Positions 5,333-7,375 of a stretch of DNA of 7,375 nucleotides are shown one piece after another; position 1 is the stretch's first letter, and the number at the start of each line of letters is the position of its first letter. The notes under the pieces are model-generated. The model worked only from the letters and a program-made list of their open reading frames with translations. It did not search any database and was not told where the DNA came from. Source of the stretch: JBFEYJ01 sp041563315 (GTDB lineage: Bacteria > Pseudomonadota > Gammaproteobacteria > Thiohalomonadales > Thiohalomonadaceae); contig JBFFNE010000112.1 of the NCBI GenBank assembly GCA_041563315.1, positions 1 to 7,375 of the forward strand, written 5' to 3'. The position numbers were made by a program, and so were the translations under genes.

Positions 5333-6159
5333 AACTCGATTGTCCCCTCGAATACACGCGTTGCCGGACCGATCATCCACAGGTCCTCCCCCTCTCCTCC
5401 CCAGCGGATGGTCAACTCACCCCCCGGCAGGCTAACCCTGACCTCATCGCCAAGCAGTCCCCAGCGGTGTCCCACGGCCACCGCAGCACAGGCGCCGGTG
5501 CCGCACGCCAGGGTCTCCCCCGCGCCGCGCTCATAGACCCTCAGGCGGATTGAGGCCCTGTCGAGCACCTGCATAAAGCCCACATTGACTCGCTCGGGAA
5601 AGCGTGGGTGGGACTCTATCTTTGCCCCGAGCTCTTCTACCGGTGTGCGCTCCAGATCCTCGACCTGCAGCACCGCATGGGGATTGCCCATGGAGACCGC
5701 GCCGATGGGCAGCGAATCCCCGTTAACCTCCACCTCATATACCAGCTGTGCCGTGTCGGCGAGAAACGGCAGACTTTGCGGTACGAAGTTCGGCGTGCCC
5801 ATGTTTACCCGCACCTGGCCATCGGCCTCGATATAGAGGGTAGTGATGCCCGAGGTGGTCTCCACCACGATGATCTCTTTGTCGGTGAGCCCCTGGTCGC
5901 GCACGAAACGGGCAAAGCAGCGCGCACCATTGCCGCACTGCTGCACCTCGGAGCCATCGGCGTTGAAGATGCGATAGCGGAAATCGACACCAGGCTGTTG
6001 CGCCGGCTCCACCAACAGCAATTGATCGCAACCAATGCCGAAACGGCGGTTGGCAAGAAAGCGGACCTGCCCGGAGGTAAGGGCCAATGACTGATTGATG
6101 GCATCGAACACAACGAAGTCGTTGCCCAGGCCGTGCATCTTGGTGAATTTCAATGGCAT
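5329..6159 (-). CDS. dapF: Diaminopimelate epimerase DapF
   Basis: A complete 276-residue enzyme, the normal length. It interconverts LL- and meso-diaminopimelate in the cytosol, supplying meso-DAP for peptidoglycan and for lysine. It is a cofactor-free, two-cysteine epimerase: C75 in QQCGNGARC and C219 in ETLACGTGAC are the acid/base pair. Other hallmarks are the N-terminal FTKMHGLGNDFVV (5-17), FGIGCDQLL (40-48), FNADGSEV (65-72), GNPHAV (158-163) and ERGAGET (210-216). First gene of the dapF > DUF484 > xerC unit. The ATG at 6157-6159 is firm from the family's N-terminal motif although the bases upstream hold no strong ribosome binding site. lysA, often directly upstream in relatives, is not there: a glucan phosphorylase gene ends 91 bp upstream. 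No convincing promoter was found in that gap. Confidence 0.97.
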   Translation of the reverse strand: MPLKFTKMHGLGNDFVVFDAINQSLALTSGQVRFLANRRFGIGCDQLLLVEPAQQPGVDFRYRIFNADGSEVQQCGNGARCFARFVRDQGLTDKEIIVVETTSGITTLYIEADGQVRVNMGTPNFVPQSLPFLADTAQLVYEVEVNGDSLPIGAVSMGNPHAVLQVEDLERTPVEELGAKIESHPRFPERVNVGFMQVLDRASIRLRVYERGAGETLACGTGACAAVAVGHRWGLLGDEVRVSLPGGELTIRWGGEGEDLWMIGPATRVFEGTIEL

Positions 6160-6239
6160 GTTAGTAGCTTATCGACTGACAGGGAAAATGGAAAGCACCA
6201 CGAGCGTCTCTTCTGATCTCTGAACCAACCCTGCAGGTT

Positions 6240-6256
6240 AAAAGGCTTCGTCAGCC
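6240..6256 (-). terminator. Weak terminator-like hairpin at the phosphorylase stop
   Basis: On the minus strand GGCT pairs with AGCC around a 5-base loop, followed by TTTTAA; the stem contains the phosphorylase stop codon (TGA at 6251-6253). Four pairs is short, so termination would be partial at best, and read-through into dapF is possible. Confidence 0.3.
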
Positions 6257-7375
6257 GAGAGGATTCAGCTCCGCCTGCCCCGACCACCAGAGGATCTGTG
6301 CCGCCTCCGCCGGTACCCTGACTGACCGATGAAAGGGCACAACTCTCGGGGTAAAGTCCCGAAAGTCCCGTTTTTGGTTTACCGTTATCCCGTAGCGATA
6401 ACCGTTGATTGCACCCGGTATCTCACCCAGGCGCTGCATCGTTTCACAATAGGGCTGGTCGTTCCCGGACTCTGCATCAGCATAGAGCTGGACGGCGACG
6501 GTATCGGGGGATAGGCTCCCGAGGTAGACCTGCAGCTCAAAGTGCCAATCATCGCCTCTCTTTTCGATCCGCAAATTGCCCAAGTGCAGCTCGTGCCAGT
6601 GAGCGTCGAGCTGCAACTCCCACTGGTGAATCTCCGCGGCCATACGGCCGTTTTCCGCGGCACGCTGCCGATAAGCCTCAGCAGCCGGCAGATAGTATTG
6701 CTCCACATAATCGCGCACCATTCGGTTGGCACTGAATTGCGGAGCCAGCTCCGCCATGCTGGCGCGCATGCATGCCACCCACTCGCGCGGGATCCCTGCC
6801 TCGTCCCGCCGGTAAAAAGTCGGCACCACCTCCTGTTCCAGCAACCGGTAGAGCTCTTCAGCTTCGACCGCGTCCCACTTCGGGTCTGACCGCTCCTCAT
6901 CGTTACCGATGGCCCAGCCGAATTGCGGGGCGTAGGCCTCTGCCCACCAGCCATCCTGCACGGAAAGGTTGAGACCGCCGTTGTTTAGCACCTTCATGCC
7001 GCTGGTGCCGCAAGCCTCCCATGGACGGCGCGGTGTGTTGATCCAGACATCCACCCCTTGAACCAGTTGCTGAGCCAAAGCAATGTCATAGTCCTCGAGA
7101 TAGACGACATGGGCGCGAACCGCAGGCTGCTGCACAAACTGCACCCACTGTTGCAGCAGGCGTTTGCCCTGCTCATCCGCCGGGTGGGATTTACCTGCAA
7201 CGATAAGCTGTACCGGATGCTCGGTGTTAGTCAGCAAGCGCACCAACCGTGTCGGGTCGGAGAGCAGGAGATTTGGCCGTTTGTATTCAGTGAAACGCCG
7301 GGCAAAGCCAAGGGTCAGTGCGTTGGGATCCAGCACGTTGCGATACTGCTCCACGACCTGAGGGGCCTCACCGCG
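6251..7375 (-). CDS. glgP: Alpha-glucan phosphorylase, short type (N-terminus outside window)
   Basis: The last 374 residues of a GT35 alpha-glucan phosphorylase, which uses phosphate to release glucose 1-phosphate from glycogen or maltodextrin. The frame is open through base 7375, so the gene begins outside; the GTG at 7354 is internal. Family marks are LTLGFARRFTEYKR, HPVQLIVAGKSHPADEQGK, WINTPRRPWEACGTSGMKVL and NGGLNLSVQDGWWAEAY. The Lys of GTSGMK (6992-6994) is the expected pyridoxal-phosphate lysine. GTSGMK with SVQDGWWAE identifies the short, non-allosteric bacterial/archaeal subfamily (DUF3417 N-terminus) rather than the long GlgP/MalP with GTGNMK. The C-terminal about 130 residues, after the PLP domain, form a beta-rich extension (HWELQLDAHWHELHLGNLRI region) seen in this subfamily. 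The link to the downstream dapF unit is only positional. The symbol glgP is used loosely. Confidence 0.88.
   Translation of the reverse strand, partial: RGEAPQVVEQYRNVLDPNALTLGFARRFTEYKRPNLLLSDPTRLVRLLTNTEHPVQLIVAGKSHPADEQGKRLLQQWVQFVQQPAVRAHVVYLEDYDIALAQQLVQGVDVWINTPRRPWEACGTSGMKVLNNGGLNLSVQDGWWAEAYAPQFGWAIGNDEERSDPKWDAVEAEELYRLLEQEVVPTFYRRDEAGIPREWVACMRASMAELAPQFSANRMVRDYVEQYYLPAAEAYRQRAAENGRMAAEIHQWELQLDAHWHELHLGNLRIEKRGDDWHFELQVYLGSLSPDTVAVQLYADAESGNDQPYCETMQRLGEIPGAINGYRYGITVNQKRDFRDFTPRVVPFHRSVRVPAEAAQILWWSGQAELNPLG

Noticed and set aside
5333..5380. Longer start for the DUF484 gene at 5380.
   Set aside because: It would overlap dapF by 52 bp, adds residues with no family pattern, and ignores the ATGA overlap start at 5332 with GAGGGG upstream.
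6385..6954. Minus-strand frame of 189 codons inside the phosphorylase gene.
   Set aside because: Shadow frame of the phosphorylase, which has clear family motifs throughout.

Overview
The window is ordinary-looking chromosome of a GC-moderate gammaproteobacterium. The main evidence is the tightly packed minus-strand block dapF > DUF484 > xerC, a gene order typical of Gammaproteobacteria. The DUF971 gene and the style of the accessory genes fit a Chromatiales-like or sulfur-oxidiser-type lineage, but that finer placement is inference and cannot be proven from this sequence.

Layout. (1) 1-955, plus strand: the 3' part of a short-chain dehydrogenase/reductase, then a 61-residue two-helix membrane protein of PLDc_N type with its own extended -10 promoter and a near-perfect ribosome binding site. 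(2) 990-1715, minus strand: an exported glycine-zipper (2TM) envelope protein. (3) 1849-2298: a scar. The C-terminal DNA-binding domain of a LuxR/NarL-type regulator, with its own terminator, is joined directly to the left end of an IS4-family insertion sequence (terminal inverted repeat, leader hairpin and about 35 N-terminal transposase codons). Both genes are broken at the same point near 2106-2116. (4) 2365-3468, minus strand: a helical protein of unknown function and, 21 bp upstream of it, a DUF971 (GBBH-like N-terminal) protein. (5) 3469-3722: a non-coding, strand-asymmetric spacer at the place where hslV-hslU often sit in related genomes. (6) 3723-6159, minus strand: xerC, DUF484 and dapF, coupled by a 4-bp overlap and a 2-bp gap. 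(7) 6251-7375, minus strand: the C-terminal part of a short-type alpha-glucan phosphorylase that runs off the window.

How it works together. dapF makes meso-diaminopimelate for lysine and peptidoglycan. xerC encodes the tyrosine recombinase that resolves chromosome dimers at dif. DUF484 lies between them, function unknown. The phosphorylase belongs to glycogen/maltodextrin breakdown and has no evident link to dapF. I found no CRISPR array, RNA gene, phage module or defence system. The most informative structure is the IS4/LuxR deletion scar. No convincing new biological system is visible.
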